A DNA stretch of 64,000 nucleotides, taken from contig JAEEJK010000039.1 of NCBI GenBank assembly GCA_016281815.1, positions 1 through 64,000 on the forward strand, written 5' to 3'. Positions within the stretch are counted from its first letter, which is position 1; every line of letters begins with the position of its first letter. This document shows, in pieces, positions 8,298 through 16,603 of this stretch. Origin of the DNA: Prevotella sp. GTDB lineage: Bacteria; Bacteroidota; Bacteroidia; Bacteroidales; Bacteroidaceae. The notes under the pieces were generated by a model. The model was given only the letters and a program-made list of their open reading frames with translations. It was not told the DNA's origin and ran no database searches. The position numbers were made by a program, and so were the translations under genes.

Positions 8298-9230
8298 ATG
8301 AAACAAAAAACTATTGTTTATGTGATGCTCGTTGCCTGTTTCTTCTTGGCATCGTGCAAAAATACTGAAGAGAAGTCTGCCAAGAGCACTGACCCCGTTG
8401 ACATCATCGAGACGCTGAGCAATGACATTTCCCAACTCAGTGACGAGTGGACAAAGGAGCAGTGGGATGACGCAGCCGACATGTTTGAAAATGCACTGGG
8501 CAATCTTCCCAAATCCATGACAAATGATGAGGAGACGATAGTAAGTTCATCTGTATCACGAATGAAGGTCTATGCGGAGCGCCATCGTCGCAGGGCATCC
8601 GAACTACTTGGGGCTCTGGAGAAATTCAGTCCGTCAAAAGCCGAAGCAGAAACCGCTGCTCAGCCCGTAGCCCAACCTGCCGCAGTCAGTCAGCCAACAC
8701 CACCCGTGGCCAGTCGACCGACTGCCTCCTTACCTCCCATAGCAGGTCTCTTGACAGCACACGTCATCCGTGAAGGAGGTTACACCAACGTACGCGAGGG
8801 ACCGGGAACCAATTATGGCATTGTGACGAAAATCAAGGATGGCAGTCCGATATACTACACTGATTACAATGACAAATGGTGCGAGGTATATGATGCGTCG
8901 GGACAAATGCTGGGTTACATGCACTCCAGCAAGGTGATTCGTTCGGGTGCACCTGCGGCACAACCATCAAGGGTTGCTACAGGAACGGAATTTGACTGGT
9001 TGGCAAACAGATATGCCACCGAAGCCGATCTGCGATACAGTGATGCCAGCCAGTTGCGCATTCTGCGAAATGCCATCTATGCCCGTCATTACTATCGTTT
9101 CAAGGATGCCGGTCTGCGACGGTTCTTCAATTCCATGCAATGGTATGATGGCTATCGCAGTGAGATTCCCGAATCTGAATTCAACAAGTTCGAGAAATAC
9201 AACATCAATTTCATCAAAAGGCACGAGTAA
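8298..9230 (+). CDS. Lipoprotein with bacterial SH3 and YARHG domains
   Basis: 310 residues. Residues 1-20 are a lipoprotein signal with lipobox FLASC, so the mature protein is anchored from Cys20. A helical region (about 30-115) leads to a Pro/Ala-rich linker (AAQPVAQPAAVSQPTPPV). An SH3_3-type domain follows (NVREGPGTNYGIVTKIKDG, WCEVYDASGQMLGYMHSSKV), then a C-terminal YARHG domain (LRILRNAIYARHYYRFKDAGLR, WYDGYRSEIPESEFN). SH3_3 domains often bind peptidoglycan, so an envelope role is likely. It is monocistronic. Confidence 0.85.
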   Translation: MKQKTIVYVMLVACFFLASCKNTEEKSAKSTDPVDIIETLSNDISQLSDEWTKEQWDDAADMFENALGNLPKSMTNDEETIVSSSVSRMKVYAERHRRRASELLGALEKFSPSKAEAETAAQPVAQPAAVSQPTPPVASRPTASLPPIAGLLTAHVIREGGYTNVREGPGTNYGIVTKIKDGSPIYYTDYNDKWCEVYDASGQMLGYMHSSKVIRSGAPAAQPSRVATGTEFDWLANRYATEADLRYSDASQLRILRNAIYARHYYRFKDAGLRRFFNSMQWYDGYRSEIPESEFNKFEKYNINFIKRHE

Positions 9231-9280
9231 GCACCCTACCTTGTTATATATAATCCAAGTTTTGCACTTGTTCTACTTTT

Positions 9281-9475
9281 TGGAGATTAGGAGTTTAGGA
9301 GTGTAGGAGATTAGGAGTTTAGACAATAGTTCGATTGAGCGAGAGGAAAGAAAACTGTTTTCTCTCCTGAGCGTGAGAACTATCAGCGAAGCCAATAGAA
9401 CTGATGATTCATCGTCAGCATAGGCTAAAACTTGCAAGAGTAATGTCTACACTCCTAAACTCCTAAACTCCTTTC
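9281..9475. repeat. ~195-base element bounded by inverted octamer arrays
   Basis: The left arm (9281-9324) reads AGGAGTTTAGGAGTGTAG and continues with further octamers. The right arm (9445-9472) is its reverse complement. The interior has its own hairpin and no ORF, so the whole could fold as one stem-loop or be a small MITE-like insertion. Confidence 0.7.
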
Positions 9476-9498
9476 AACTAGAGAAACTTGAATAAACA

Positions 9499-9537
9499 AT
9501 CCCTGCCTCTTTTTCAGAAGGCGGGGATTTTTTTCAA
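9499..9537 (+). terminator. Probable terminator
   Basis: ATCCCTGCC pairs with GGCGGGGAT (one G-T pair) and is followed by seven T. It lies 270 bases after the lipoprotein gene, downstream of the inverted array. Confidence 0.65.
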
Positions 9538-9659
9538 TGATTGGCGAAGGGAAAAAAGTCTTTTTCGTCCCTTTCGCGACAGATTTCGCAGGGTCTTCTC
9601 ACCCCTGTCGCAAGTGAGGGCAGGTGTCGCTACGAAGTGAGGGGAAAAAGCGAAAAATG

Positions 9660-9692
9660 TTTGGAATGAGGGTAAATCGCGGCTTATCTTTG
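9660..9692 (+). promoter_or_regulatory. Promoter of the PepSY-like gene
   Basis: TTTG at 9660-9663, 21 bases, TATCTTTG at 9685-9692: a near-consensus Bacteroidetes promoter with a long (about 80-base) leader before ATG 9781. Confidence 0.8.
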
Positions 9693-9780
9693 CAATGTCG
9701 AAAGGAACAAAAGACCTCCGGAAGACAAAAACGGGAAAAACATAGTAAACAAAAAAATAATAACTAAAAAAATTACAATT

Positions 9781-10224
9781 ATGAAAAAATCAGTATTTTT
9801 CCTCGCCGCACTGATGTGCATGATGATGAACTCCGTGGCAACCTTTGCCAATGACATGATCATCCCCGCAACGCAACTTCCCGCCGCTGCACAGTCTTTC
9901 ATCCAGAAAACCTTCCCAGGACAGGCCGTCTCCTACGCAAAGGTCGACAGGGACTTCGGAAAGACCACCTATGAGGTATGCCTGAACAACGGCACCGAAC
10001 TGGAGTTTGACAAGAATGGAACATGGGACAAGGTGGACTGCAACTACAGCGCCGTTCCCGCCAACCTCGTGCCGGCTGCCATCGCCAACTACGTGAAGAC
10101 CCACTTCGCTGGTGCCACCATCGTCAAGATCGACAAGGAGCGCTACGGCTACGATGTGGAGTTGTCCAACGAACTTGACCTGAAGTTCAACAAGCAGGGA
10201 CAGTTGGTCAATATCGACGACTGA
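9781..10224 (+). CDS. Secreted PepSY-like (DUF2874-type) protein
   Basis: 147 residues with a Sec signal peptide (about 1-23, cleaved near ATFA-ND). The mature part holds two similar halves of about 60 residues. Each has an alpha-helical LPAAAQSFIQKTFPG or VPAAIANYVKTHFAG segment followed by YEVCLNNGTELEFDKNG or YDVELSNELDLKFNKQG. This is the duplicated BLIP-like fold of the PepSY_like family (PF11396), abundant in Bacteroidetes periplasms and of unknown function. It has its own strong promoter and terminator. Confidence 0.87.
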   Translation: MKKSVFFLAALMCMMMNSVATFANDMIIPATQLPAAAQSFIQKTFPGQAVSYAKVDRDFGKTTYEVCLNNGTELEFDKNGTWDKVDCNYSAVPANLVPAAIANYVKTHFAGATIVKIDKERYGYDVELSNELDLKFNKQGQLVNIDD

Positions 10225-10244
10225 CACTGAGTCAGTGCAATCAA

Positions 10245-10275
10245 AAGGGCAGGATTACTCCTGCCCTTCTTTTAT
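10245..10275 (+). terminator. Terminator of the PepSY-like gene
   Basis: Perfect stem AAGGGCAGG/CCTGCCCTT with an ATTACT loop and T-rich 3' side, 20 bases after the stop. Confidence 0.9.
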
Positions 10276-10311
10276 TTAAGTTTCGTGTTGGCTCAACTTT
10301 CAAGAAACGAA

Positions 10312-11400
10312 TTATTCACCAAAAATCTTCTTCAGATAATGATGCAGGGGCTTACCACGAAGGGCACGCTCGACAATCTTACCCTGAGGGTCGATAAGGA
10401 TATTGTCAGGGATAGCATCGATTTTATAAACCGGAGCAGCGGCACATTTCCAGCCCTGCAGGTCGGAGAGTTGCAGCCACGGCATATTGATCTGTTCAAT
10501 GGCCTTTAACCATGCTTCCTTCTTCTGGTCGAACGAGATGCCTATCACCTCAAACCCTTTGTCATGGTACTTGTTGTAGGCCTCCAACACATTGGGCATT
10601 TCCATACGGCAAGGACCGCACCATGAGGCCCAAAAGTCGACGAGCACCCACTTCCCGTCACCTACAAAATCACTGATCTTGTGCATCTTGCCATCGGGGT
10701 CGGCCATTTCCAAGTCGGTAAACTGCTGACCGATAAAATCATTCTTCGGACTATCCTCTGGCTTCAGCAGGGCAGCCACCTCGTCTCTGGCCTTCTTAAG
10801 ATAAGGATGGTTGGCAAACACCACTTGCTCTTTGACCAGTTCATCGTACATATCCACTCCATTGTCAAAGAAATACAACTCCGAGAAAGCCAGAGGAATC
10901 AGCGTGTTGCGCTCCTCCTTGAAGACTTTGTTGGCCATAGCGATTGATGCATTTTGCGACTTGTTGATTTCTTCCATGAGTTCTTCTGCATGCTCTTCAA
11001 TCTCTTCTCTGGTCATCTTCGACAATTTCTCTTTCATTGCTCTGCCAGGGATATTCGCCTCAATATCATACTTTGTTAAGCGCTCGTTGAGCGGGGAGCC
11101 TTTCAACGTACTGTCGTTCAGGTTGATAGACACGGGCGTTCCGTCATTGAAAAACACCGTCGTCCAATCGTCTTTCGCCACCGTTACTCCCATCAAGGCA
11201 TCCTTGTCAGTTGTGCCGCTGAATGAGAACTTGCCGCCGGTAACGACCACACTGTCAATTTCACTGTCAGTCAATTTGTCTATCAGATAGACTTTCTTGC
11301 CTTCTTTGTCACAAGTTCCGCTGACGGAATACTTCACTTGCTGTGCTATGGAAGGCATCGCCGCAGCAATGAGTGCTGCCAATAAAAAACCTTTCTTCAT
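10312..11400 (-). CDS. Periplasmic thioredoxin-fold protein with DUF4369 domain (TlpA-like)
   Basis: 362 residues from ATG 11400; a TTG two codons upstream is less likely, because MKKGFLLAALIAAAMPSIAQ is a typical signal peptide. An N-terminal DUF4369 beta domain (VSGTCDKEGKKVYLIDKL, SFSGTTDKDALMGV) covers roughly residues 25-120, followed by a helical linker. The C-terminal TlpA/AhpC-TSA thioredoxin domain carries the redox motif WASWCGPCRME and the cis-Pro region AIPDNILIDPQG. It is predicted to be a periplasmic thiol-disulfide oxidoreductase. It is convergent with the PepSY-like gene and separate from the ClC gene upstream. Confidence 0.9.
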   Translation of the reverse strand: MKKGFLLAALIAAAMPSIAQQVKYSVSGTCDKEGKKVYLIDKLTDSEIDSVVVTGGKFSFSGTTDKDALMGVTVAKDDWTTVFFNDGTPVSINLNDSTLKGSPLNERLTKYDIEANIPGRAMKEKLSKMTREEIEEHAEELMEEINKSQNASIAMANKVFKEERNTLIPLAFSELYFFDNGVDMYDELVKEQVVFANHPYLKKARDEVAALLKPEDSPKNDFIGQQFTDLEMADPDGKMHKISDFVGDGKWVLVDFWASWCGPCRMEMPNVLEAYNKYHDKGFEVIGISFDQKKEAWLKAIEQINMPWLQLSDLQGWKCAAAPVYKIDAIPDNILIDPQGKIVERALRGKPLHHYLKKIFGE

Positions 11401-11453
11401 ATTCAAAAATTTAATTGATCTTGATGATATATAAAATGATCATTTGCTGATGA

Positions 11454-13226
11454 TTATTCCGCCGACATGTCTGCCACCATCTGGCGGTACATGGCATACA
11501 TGCGGGTGCGGCTGATGTAGCCAATGAGCCGGGAGTCGGTATCGGTGACAGGGAGCACATAGGCGTTGGTCTCATCGAATTTCCGCATCACATCCTCCAT
11601 CGGGTCATCAACACCCAACGTGGCAGCCGGCGGGGTCATCAACTGCTCGACGGTGAAATGATGATAGAGTTCGGTGCGGAACATCACATTGCGTATCTTG
11701 TTGAGGTCCACCTCGCCGAGGAGGTTGCCGGCCTTGTCGAGAACGGGCAGAAATCCCGTGGTACTCATACTGATGACATTGACGAACTTGCCCAGCGACA
11801 TGTCGGGAGACACAGGGGTGAACTGCCGGTCAATGATGCTGTTGAGACTCATGAGGGTAAGCACCGCCTTGTCGGTGTGATGGGTGATGAGTTTGCCCTC
11901 GCGTGCGAGTCTCATGCCATAGATGCTGTGAGGCTCGAAGATGTAGATGGTGAGGTAGGCACAGATGCTCACAATCATCAATGGGATGAACATCTGATAG
12001 CCACCAGTGATTTCGGCAATGAGGAAGATGCCTGTGAGGGGTGCATGCATCACGCCTGCCATCACGCCAGCCATGCCTAACAGTGCGAAATTCTTCTCCG
12101 GTAGGTAGATGCTGATGCCGTTGATGTTCCACAGACGTGAGAAAAAGAATCCCGCAAAAGCACCGATAAACAGCGAGGGAGCAAACGTACCGCCGCAGCC
12201 TCCGCCGCCGTTGGTGGCCGAAGTGGCAAACACCTTCGTGGCGAGGACGAGTCCGATATACACCATGAGCAGGTCGCCATGACCATAGAAGAGCGAATTG
12301 TTGAGCACATTATTCCAGTCGGTCTCCGTCCTGCCATTGAGCAGGATGTTGATGCTGGAATAGCCCTCTCCATAGAGCGAGGGAAAGAGGAAGATGAGGC
12401 TGCTGAGCACCACCCCGCCAAGGATGAGTTTGAGGTAAGCATGATTCCTTAGCCGGGCGAACACCCCCTCGCACGCTGTCATCAGACGGATGAAATAGAG
12501 GCTGACGAGTCCGCAGGACACACCGAGAAGGATGGTGGCGGGCACACGCTCCACCTGCCATGCCGCATCGAGGGTGAAATGGAAGAGCGAGTCGCTGCCC
12601 ACCAAGATATAGGTGAAGCAGGTGGCTGTGACACTCGCGATGAGGATGGGCATGAGCGAGGCCATCGTCAGGTCAATCATGAGCACCTCAAGTGTGAACA
12701 CCACACCTGCCATGGGGGCCTTGAAGATGCCGGCGATGGCGGCGGAGGCTCCACATCCCACCAGTACCATCATGGTCTTGCCGTCGAGTTTGAACATCTG
12801 CCCGAGATTGCTGCCTATCGCTGACCCAGTGAGGACGATAGGTGCCTCTGCTCCCACGCTGCCTCCGAAACCGATGGTGATGGCGGAGGCGATGACCGAA
12901 CTCCAGCAGTTGTGCCCTTTCAGCCGGCTCTGCTTGCGGCTGATGGCATAGAGGATGCGCGTGATGCCGTGGCTGATGTTGTCCTTGACCACATATTTGA
13001 CGAAGAGCGACGTGAGGTAGATGCCGACGACAGGAAAGACGAGGTAGAGCCAGTTGAACGACTTGATATTGAATCCGGCTGTGAGAAGCACCTCTATCTG
13101 ACGAATGAGACCGTGAAGCACAAACGCAGCAAAGGCGGCGAGAAGTCCCACCACCAGTCCCAGAGCCAGTGTGAACTGTCTGTCTGAGACATATTGCTTA
13201 CGCCAAGTGTTCAGCCGGTTGATCAT
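11454..13226 (-). CDS. ClC-family chloride channel/transporter with two CBS domains
   Basis: 590 residues. ATG 13226 overlaps the tsaC stop as ATGA, so the 30-residue longer in-frame extension into tsaC is rejected. The ClC core has ten or more membrane helices. GGSVGAEAPIV keeps the glutamate equivalent to the gating Glu of GREGP, and GGCGGTFAPSLFIGAFAG matches the GxFxP filter loop. The usual GSGIP serine loop reads ISHGI here, which seems normal for Bacteroidetes members. Two CBS domains fill about residues 450-585 (FTPVSPDMSLGKFV; PAATLGVDDPMEDVM). It probably moves Cl- or exchanges Cl-/H+; it is translationally coupled to tsaC. Confidence 0.92.
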   Translation of the reverse strand: MINRLNTWRKQYVSDRQFTLALGLVVGLLAAFAAFVLHGLIRQIEVLLTAGFNIKSFNWLYLVFPVVGIYLTSLFVKYVVKDNISHGITRILYAISRKQSRLKGHNCWSSVIASAITIGFGGSVGAEAPIVLTGSAIGSNLGQMFKLDGKTMMVLVGCGASAAIAGIFKAPMAGVVFTLEVLMIDLTMASLMPILIASVTATCFTYILVGSDSLFHFTLDAAWQVERVPATILLGVSCGLVSLYFIRLMTACEGVFARLRNHAYLKLILGGVVLSSLIFLFPSLYGEGYSSINILLNGRTETDWNNVLNNSLFYGHGDLLMVYIGLVLATKVFATSATNGGGGCGGTFAPSLFIGAFAGFFFSRLWNINGISIYLPEKNFALLGMAGVMAGVMHAPLTGIFLIAEITGGYQMFIPLMIVSICAYLTIYIFEPHSIYGMRLAREGKLITHHTDKAVLTLMSLNSIIDRQFTPVSPDMSLGKFVNVISMSTTGFLPVLDKAGNLLGEVDLNKIRNVMFRTELYHHFTVEQLMTPPAATLGVDDPMEDVMRKFDETNAYVLPVTDTDSRLIGYISRTRMYAMYRQMVADMSAE

Positions 13227-13795
13227 TTTCTTATCACTTCCACCTCGCCGTTGGGACGGAGGCGGATAATCTTGGAGGGGGTATGAGGTTGATTCTCCTG
13301 ACGGCGGGAAGTGCACACATAGTCCACAGCCTGAAGCAACTCAGGGTCGATATCACGGTAATTGGAGGCTGGCGGCATGCCGCTGATATTGGCACTGGTC
13401 GAGACGATGGCCTTCTGGAAACGGTAGCACAACTGGTTGGAGAAAGGTTCACGCGTCACCCTCATCGCCACCGAACCGTCCTCAGCGAGGAGGTTGGGGG
13501 CCAGGTTGGACGCCCCGTCAAGAATCACCGTCACCGGTTGGGTGGCCATCTCAATGACATCCCATGCCACATTGGGCACGTTGCGCACATACCGCTGCAG
13601 GCGTGCCTCGCTGTCGACCAGGCAGATCATTGCCTTGGAGTCCTCGCGGTGCTTGATGGCATACACCTTTGCTACTGCCTCGGGGTTGGTGGCGTCGCAG
13701 CCGATGCCCCACACGGTGTCGGTGGGATAGAGAATCACACCGCCTCGGCGCATCACCTCCACTGCCGCCTTGATGTCTTTATCAAAATTTCCCAT
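13223..13795 (-). CDS. tsaC: L-threonylcarbamoyladenylate synthase (Sua5/YrdC/YwlC family)
   Basis: 190 residues, a single YrdC domain without the extra Sua5 domain. It makes threonylcarbamoyl-AMP from threonine, bicarbonate and ATP for the t6A modification of ANN-decoding tRNAs. Visible hallmarks are GGVILYPTDTVWGIGCDATN, the AIKHRED loop (usually KxRxxxKP), VTVILDGASNLAPNLL, VAMRVT and IVSTSANISG. It is the first gene of a pair with the ClC gene (ATGA overlap). Confidence 0.94.
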   Translation of the reverse strand: MGNFDKDIKAAVEVMRRGGVILYPTDTVWGIGCDATNPEAVAKVYAIKHREDSKAMICLVDSEARLQRYVRNVPNVAWDVIEMATQPVTVILDGASNLAPNLLAEDGSVAMRVTREPFSNQLCYRFQKAIVSTSANISGMPPASNYRDIDPELLQAVDYVCTSRRQENQPHTPSKIIRLRPNGEVEVIRK

Positions 13796-13825
13796 GCTGA
13801 TGATGAATGTAATTTATACAACTTG

Positions 13826-13833
13826 CAAAAGTA
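13826..13833 (-). promoter_or_regulatory. -7 box of tsaC-ClC
   Basis: TACTTTTG on the minus strand, about 30 bases before the tsaC ATG; no clear -33 box. Confidence 0.5.
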
Positions 13834-13998
13834 GTCAAAAAATATATAAAACTGAAAATTAAGATTGAAAATTGATAATTAGATGATATAACTTGCAAGT
13901 TAAAGGTGATTATAGGAGTCAAGTAGTTAAAGTAGTTAGGCCGACAATCACCTTCCGTCGAGGCGGAATTTCCGAAGACATTGAGGGGGGGGTAATGG

Positions 13999-15357
13999 CT
14001 ATTGTATCTGCCTATGAAAAACTATCGGGTGCTTAACGAAGTCTGCATCACTCCATTCCAATCCTTCCAGTTCCAATAGATTGTCGGCAAATTTGGCTTT
14101 CATTGTCACCCCTTTCGGAAGGATGGTGGGGTCAAAGTCAGCAATCAAGGGATTATTGCAAAATCCCTCGTCGGCGGTATAACCTTTGCCATATTCGTAA
14201 ATCGTCACTTGAGCCTCATTTTTTGAATAACTGACGGTATATGCAAACGAATATTGGAACAGACCATCAAGTAGCAAGTAACCCGTTTGGTCGGAGCGGA
14301 ACACCCAGGTATAGCAGATCTCTCCCGAGGCAAGCATATAGTCTATGCAACTGCCTTTCCATTTGCCAACTATTCGGTTGGAGGCATCTGGTTGTGGAGT
14401 GCCATATTTTGACCCTTTGACAGATTTCTCTTCGTAGTCGTATGAGGTAATGGCATACCAAGGATAGTTGACGAAGTAGTTTGCTCGATTGAACGTTTTA
14501 AAGCCGTCTCTGCTTCGTGCCAAGTAATCAATGGTGTCGCCCGCCTCAAAATAGCATTTGTATTCATAGGAACTTGGGGCAGTGAAGTCTGTCACCTCAT
14601 ACTTGAATTCGTCAACGGTAACATCCTTTCTCCCGTCATTAAAAGTCTTCTCTGTTATCAGCCGGCCATTGCCATCATCCTCAAATTGGCAAATTTCGGT
14701 AATGCTGAATGGCAAATTGGGATAGAGCTGTATGACATCAGTTCCATATCCGTTTGTTGTCACGTATGTCAGGTGTTGCCAGTCATTACACCACATTCCC
14801 ACCAAATCGTTTTTTGCGCCAGTGCTGTCCTTAATGATTTCTCCCTTAAGAATCAAGACACACTCCGTACCCTCTTGCTCTTCGATAAATGCAACATATT
14901 GGCCTGGGTTTTGGTACAAATTGTAGTTTTCGCCTGATTCATGGTAAACACCGTAATCCTCATTTTGTATCATCGAAAGCAGATGATACACAGTCTCACC
15001 CTTCCATTTGGTGCGGAATACCCTGGTGGGGAATGCGACACCCCATTCTCGGATAGTTTCTTTCATTCCCTGTGGCAGATTCTCAAATGCAATATGGTTG
15101 ACCGCCTTGCCACTCAGAGGATAAACATAGCAGATGCTATTGTAATAGTCTGTAATGTCAAGCAATTTTATTCTCTTTCCATTATGCCATTCATACTCAC
15201 CAACGACTATCGTTTCACCATTTACATGTTGAGGATTATCTATCGGTTGCTGAGTATTTGTTTCATCGTCATCTTTGTTGCAACTCATCAACAACATTGC
15301 AAGACAAGGAAAGATGAGCAACTTTATCCATACACAGAAGAATTTATTCCTTTTCAT
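13999..15357 (-). CDS. Large lipoprotein of unknown function
   Basis: 452 residues. A lipoprotein signal ends in the lipobox AMLLMSC, followed by an acidic stretch NKDDDETN typical of surface-exposed Bacteroidetes lipoproteins. The rest is beta-rich with repeated W-x-G and F-x-D-D-G-N-G patterns (CQFEDDGNGRLITE, VGKWKGSCIDYM, TWVFRSDQTGYLLL) that resemble the lipocalin-like domains of other Bacteroidales lipoproteins. Two similar halves can be guessed, each with a V/G-x-W segment followed by a 'D-G-x-G' strand pair. I do not recognise a named family. It is monocistronic, with no clear promoter. Confidence 0.75.
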   Translation of the reverse strand: MKRNKFFCVWIKLLIFPCLAMLLMSCNKDDDETNTQQPIDNPQHVNGETIVVGEYEWHNGKRIKLLDITDYYNSICYVYPLSGKAVNHIAFENLPQGMKETIREWGVAFPTRVFRTKWKGETVYHLLSMIQNEDYGVYHESGENYNLYQNPGQYVAFIEEQEGTECVLILKGEIIKDSTGAKNDLVGMWCNDWQHLTYVTTNGYGTDVIQLYPNLPFSITEICQFEDDGNGRLITEKTFNDGRKDVTVDEFKYEVTDFTAPSSYEYKCYFEAGDTIDYLARSRDGFKTFNRANYFVNYPWYAITSYDYEEKSVKGSKYGTPQPDASNRIVGKWKGSCIDYMLASGEICYTWVFRSDQTGYLLLDGLFQYSFAYTVSYSKNEAQVTIYEYGKGYTADEGFCNNPLIADFDPTILPKGVTMKAKFADNLLELEGLEWSDADFVKHPIVFHRQIQ

Positions 15358-15522
15358 TTCTCAATTATTTATAGTTTCAATTGTATATAGATATAAACGT
15401 TGATTTTTGAAAATCTTGCATCGTTATATTCTATTTTTAAATATACAAAAATAATAATTGAGTCCACTTTAAAAAGAATTCGGGAGTTGCCGAAAATGGA
15501 ATAGCCCGGAATTGTGATGTGT

Positions 15523-15702
15523 TTATGGGTCTAATTTTTTAATGATGAAAACAACGGCGCAGGAAGTCAAGCCCGTCACGATGAGAAGCAAGGTGATGAA
15601 AAGTTTCATGGGGATCATTCCCTTCACATAGAGCAGCGTGATGACAAAAATGATCATCATCTCAATGGCTGACACCAATAGTATACCTCTTTTCCTGTTC
15701 AT
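15523..15702 (-). CDS. Small two-helix membrane protein
   Basis: 59 residues from ATG 15702 (MNRKRGILLVSAIEMM). The longer in-frame start at 15810 lies upstream of a TATATTTG -7 box and is rejected. Two hydrophobic segments, about residues 6-24 and 29-51, are separated by a short KGMIPMK turn, and the protein ends in IIKKLDP. Function is unknown. It is divergent from the XRE/cupin regulator, with which it shares the duplicated promoter region. Confidence 0.6.
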   Translation of the reverse strand: MNRKRGILLVSAIEMMIIFVITLLYVKGMIPMKLFITLLLIVTGLTSCAVVFIIKKLDP

Positions 15703-15728
15703 ATGATTATAATTGTAGTTTTGGACTG

Positions 15729-15736
15729 CAAATATA
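15729..15736 (-). promoter_or_regulatory. -7 box of the small membrane protein
   Basis: TATATTTG on the minus strand, 27 bases before ATG 15702. The -33 side is not obvious. Confidence 0.55.
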
Positions 15737-15745
15737 GAAAAAAAT

Positions 15746-15902
15746 CGCCGAAGGTACTCCCGCTCGGGAAAGCAAATTAAAAAACTGACGTTTTTTTGCT
15801 TTCCACTCACTTATTCTATACTTTGGCTACGCCGAAAGTTCTCCCGTTCGGGAAAGCAAATTAAAAAACTGACGTTTTTTTTTGCTTTCCACTCACTTAT
15901 TC
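15746..15902. repeat. Tandem duplication of a promoter/hairpin segment
   Basis: Two copies (15746-15816 and 15830-15902) share CGCCGAA, CTCCCG, CGGGAAAGCAAATTAAAAAA, CTGACG and TTTGCTTTCCACTCACTTAT. Within each copy GGAAAGCAAA...TTTGCTTTCC is a long hairpin stem. Only the second copy ends in a proper TACCTTTG; the first has TATACTTTG, one base off. Confidence 0.85.
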
Positions 15903-15911
15903 GTACCTTTG
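15881..15911 (+). promoter_or_regulatory. Promoter of the XRE/cupin-ligase operon
   Basis: TTTG 15881-15884, 19 bases, TACCTTTG 15904-15911, about 31 bases before ATG 15943. The -33 box is part of the right arm of the repeat's hairpin. Confidence 0.82.
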
Positions 15912-15942
15912 CACCCCATAAGATGTTAAATTATTATTTATC

Positions 15943-16527
15943 ATGTCGAATCAACAAACAATTGTAGGACACAAAATCAAAGGTATCCGAGAGTCTAAGA
16001 ACCTCTCCATCGAAGAGATTGCCGAGCGCAGCGGACTCTCCATCGAGCAAATCACATCTATCGAGAACGACCAGAACCTGCCTTCCCTCGGACCGCTGAT
16101 CAAAATTGCGCGCGCCCTGGGCGTAAGGTTGGGCACCTTCCTCGACGACAACGACGAACTGGGACCTGCCGTGTGCCGCGCTGAGGAGCGTGAGCAGAAG
16201 AGCAGCATCAGTTTCTCCAACGACGCCACCGACGCACGCAAGCACATGGAGTATCATCCATTGGCTCAGCAGAAAGCAGGACGCCACATGGAGCCTTTCA
16301 TCATCGACATCAACCCGACGGAGAACCAAGAGTTCAACCTCTCTGCCCACGAGGGAGAGGAGTTCATCTACGTGATGAGCGGCGAAGTTGAGATTGAATA
16401 CGGCAAGCAGAAGTACACCCTAAAGGAGGGCGACAGCATTTTCTACGACTCCATCGTGAAACACCATGTCCATGGCGCTCCCGGGAAGTCTGCCAAAATC
16501 CTCGCCGTCGTCTACATACCGTTTTAG
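15943..16527 (+). CDS. XRE-family transcriptional regulator with C-terminal cupin domain
   Basis: 194 residues. An HTH_3 domain covers about residues 8-65 (IRESKNLSIEEIAERSGLS, NDQNLPSLGPLIKIARALGV). A cupin_2 sensor domain covers about 115-190 (AHEGEEFIYVMSGEVEIEYG, LKEGDSIFYDSIVKHHV). Such proteins bind a small ligand in the cupin barrel and often control the adjacent gene. Here they probably control the acyl-CoA ligase downstream and possibly their own promoter, which carries a long duplicated hairpin. The stop codon is followed at once by a GGTGAG-type heptamer array. Confidence 0.9.
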   Translation: MSNQQTIVGHKIKGIRESKNLSIEEIAERSGLSIEQITSIENDQNLPSLGPLIKIARALGVRLGTFLDDNDELGPAVCRAEEREQKSSISFSNDATDARKHMEYHPLAQQKAGRHMEPFIIDINPTENQEFNLSAHEGEEFIYVMSGEVEIEYGKQKYTLKEGDSIFYDSIVKHHVHGAPGKSAKILAVVYIPF

Positions 16528-16596
16528 AGGTGAGAAGTGAGTGGTGAGTGGCGAGAGCCATCAACTATGAACTATGAATTATGAACTATGAACTAA
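16528..16596. repeat. Two heptamer arrays (GGTGAG-type and AACTATG-type)
   Basis: 16528-16555 reads AGGTGAG, AAGTGAG, TGGTGAG, TGGCGAG directly after the cupin-regulator stop. 16563-16596 carries four units of AACTATG, one of them changed to AATTATG. Both have a 7-base period. Confidence 0.85.
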
Positions 16597-16603
16597 ATAA
16601 AGG

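Larger units (their letters stand above)
9231..9780. other. Intergenic region with inverted octamer arrays, terminator and promoter
   Basis: 550 bases without a gene. It contains inverted TTAGGAGT arrays (9281-9475), a hairpin GGAAAGAAAAC/GTTTTCTCTCC between them, a terminator (9499-9537), a second inverted repeat GCGACAG/CTGTCGC (about 9586-9611), and the promoter of the next gene. Confidence 0.75.

Noticed and set aside
11454..13316. 620-residue version of the ClC protein
   Set aside because: The extra 30 residues lie inside tsaC and are Pro/Ser-rich; ATG 13226 overlaps the tsaC stop as ATGA.
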